The notes under the pieces: generated by a model
Databases searched by the model: none
What the model was told of the DNA's origin: nothing
Seen by the model: the letters and a program-made list of their open reading frames with translations, nothing else
Assembly (NCBI GenBank): GCA_025993795.1
Contig: JAMQHL010000018.1
Span: forward strand, 1-64,000
Direction: 5' to 3'
From: Planctomycetota bacterium
Lineage (GTDB): Bacteria; Planctomycetota; UBA8742; UBA2392
Length of the DNA stretch: 64,000 nucleotides
Made by a program: the position numbers and the translations under genes
Part shown: one piece after another, positions 62,652 through 64,000 of the stretch
Layout: each line of letters opens with the position of its first letter
Numbering within the stretch: the stretch's first letter is position 1

Positions 62652-64000
62652 ATGTCCGCAACCGACGGCGATGTCCTTAGCCAGTGGCCCGCAATCGAGG
62701 AACTGGCGCTGACGCGCTCACGGGGTTTGCCCGTGCATGAACTGCTGCGCAACAGCAAGGCAACGAGCTACGACTCTGAACGAGACGTGCTCAAGCTTTC
62801 CATTGCAACCGAGAAGATCGCAAAGACCGACCTTGAGGGTCTGCGCACATGCGTTTCCAAGGCCTGCTACCAGGTGCTCGGCTTTCAGCCCAAGCTTGAG
62901 GTGATCACCACGTCCCACGGCAACCCCGCAGACGTCAACGTTGAGATCAGCGGCAAGACACCCACACTTTCCGTTACCAGCGCCGCCGGCAGCAATGAGT
63001 TCCTTACTTCCAGCCAGCTTCAGACCGGGCTGGACTTCGGCCACTTCGTGGTCGGCCCCAGCAACCAGCTTGCGGCTGCGGCGGCACAAGCGGTCGCTGA
63101 GAACCCGGGCAAGTCCTACAACCCGCTGTTCATCCACGGCGGTGTCGGCCTGGGCAAGACACACCTGCTGACCGCAATCGCGCGCAAGCTTCTGCCGCGC
63201 ATGCCCAAGATCCGCATGATCTCATGCGAAGAGTTCGTCAACCGCTTTGTCGGCGCGCTCAAGTCGGGCAACATGGAAGCCTTCCGTCGCGAACTGCGCG
63301 ACAGCGATGCCCTGTTGATCGACGACATCCACTTCCTCGCCGGCAAAGAACAGACGCAGGAAGAGTTCTTCCATACCTTCAACCACCTGTACCAGCTGGG
63401 CAAGCAGATCTGCCTGACCAGCGACAGCCTGCCACGCGATATCCCCAATCTCGAAGACCGGCTGATCAGCCGCTTTCACTGGGGCCTTGCGGTAAAGGTT
63501 GAGCCGCCCTGCACCGAAACGCGCATGGCGATCGTGCGCAAGAAGGCTGAACTGCGCGGCATCGAAGTGCCGGACGACGTCGTGCACTTTCTGGCCGAGA
63601 ACATCGTGACCAACGTGCGCGAGCTTGAAGGCGCGGTCGTGCAACTGGCTGCGCTTTCCAGCATGAGCAACCGCCAGATCAACCTGCAGCTTGCCCATGA
63701 GGCACTGCGCCACCTGGTGAAGTCCAAGCCCACGCCGGCGCGCATTGCCACCGACGACATCATTGACCTGGTGTGCGAGCACTACAACGTGCGCCTGAAC
63801 GACCTGCTGAGCCAGCGCCGCACCAAGAACCTTGCGTTCCCGCGCCACGTGGCGATGTACCTGACCAAGGAACTGACGCAGCTTACCCTGACCGAGATCG
63901 GCAGCTTCTTCGGCGGCCGCGACCACAGCACGGTGCTGCATGCGATCAACAAGATCAAAGGACTGCGCCTCAAGGACAGTGAACTGCGCAACGAACTGGA
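62652..64000 (+). CDS. dnaA: Chromosomal replication initiator DnaA (3' end missing)
   Basis: Open from ATG at 62652 to the window end (449 complete codons). An ATG immediately upstream (62649) is the alternative; GAGG at 62643 favours 62652. Domain III has GGVGLGKTHLL (about residue 163), LLIDDIHFLAGKE (Walker B), and sensor boxes; the domain IV helix-turn-helix ends in FFGGRDHSTVLHAI, the DnaA signature. DnaA opens the replication origin. An N-terminal domain I of about 100 residues is present. The last few dozen residues lie beyond the window. Confidence 0.97.
   Translation, partial: MSATDGDVLSQWPAIEELALTRSRGLPVHELLRNSKATSYDSERDVLKLSIATEKIAKTDLEGLRTCVSKACYQVLGFQPKLEVITTSHGNPADVNVEISGKTPTLSVTSAAGSNEFLTSSQLQTGLDFGHFVVGPSNQLAAAAAQAVAENPGKSYNPLFIHGGVGLGKTHLLTAIARKLLPRMPKIRMISCEEFVNRFVGALKSGNMEAFRRELRDSDALLIDDIHFLAGKEQTQEEFFHTFNHLYQLGKQICLTSDSLPRDIPNLEDRLISRFHWGLAVKVEPPCTETRMAIVRKKAELRGIEVPDDVVHFLAENIVTNVRELEGAVVQLAALSSMSNRQINLQLAHEALRHLVKSKPTPARIATDDIIDLVCEHYNVRLNDLLSQRRTKNLAFPRHVAMYLTKELTQLTLTEIGSFFGGRDHSTVLHAINKIKGLRLKDSELRNEL

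Noticed and set aside
1..64000. CRISPR arrays and insertion sequences
   Set aside because: No regularly spaced repeats of 23-40 bp and no transposase gene or terminal inverted repeats were found.

Overview
The window looks like a high-GC bacterial chromosome segment, most plausibly Planctomycetota or a related deep lineage. The clues are LRR and WD40 lipoprotein or membrane proteins, delta-60 repeats, tandem DUF2330 proteins, very TPR-rich paralogues, and secreted proteins ending in a Cys/Gly + transmembrane + Arg sorting tail. This taxonomic call is inference; nothing here is a definitive marker. The right edge enters dnaA, which runs off the end.

Layout. (1) 1-1463: chromosomal flank with an LRR-type lipoprotein. 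(2) 1672-27553: a ~25.9 kb genomic island in the 3' end of a tRNA-Lys(TTT) gene, bounded by a perfect 49-bp direct repeat (1672-1720 and 27505-27553) and carrying a tyrosine recombinase just inside the left end. The left half (3321-10918) is on the minus strand: a putative family-A-polymerase-like protein, a stretch of broken small reading frames, a delta-60 seven-repeat protein, and two paralogous zinc-ribbon membrane proteins, one with a seven-repeat WD40 propeller. The right half (11584-27095) is on the plus strand and looks like one defence operon: SNF2 helicase with DUF3883, a caspase-like protein, two PD-(D/E)xK-type proteins, a SIR2-like DUF4917 protein, a DUF1156 methyltransferase, a DUF499 ATPase, then a TIGR04255 cassette. 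(3) 27723-39038: DUF4240, three tandem DUF2330 proteins, ruvA, glutaryl-CoA dehydrogenase, RNase R, a DUF899 protein and a very glycine-rich repeat lipoprotein. (4) 39137-43069: an ABC-2 export operon with a TPR protein. (5) 43170-48059: ECF sigma factor, FecR-like protein and two secreted proteins with C-terminal sorting tails. (6) 48084-52386: PqqB-like hydrolase, small membrane protein, uvrA. (7) 52418-58972: five tandem TPR paralogues that, with the one at 39137, all begin with the same FRHALLRDAAY signature. (8) 58983-64000: STT3-like membrane protein, tRNA-binding domain protein, STAS protein, zinc-ribbon membrane protein and the start of dnaA.

How the genes work together. In the island, methyltransferase, ATPase and helicase form the core of a predicted modification-linked anti-phage system. 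The nuclease-like, caspase-like and SIR2-like proteins are candidate effectors; that combination is the most interesting part of the window. In the backbone, the six TPR proteins look like a lineage-specific expansion of a STAND/cyclase-type module that has lost its ATPase domain.
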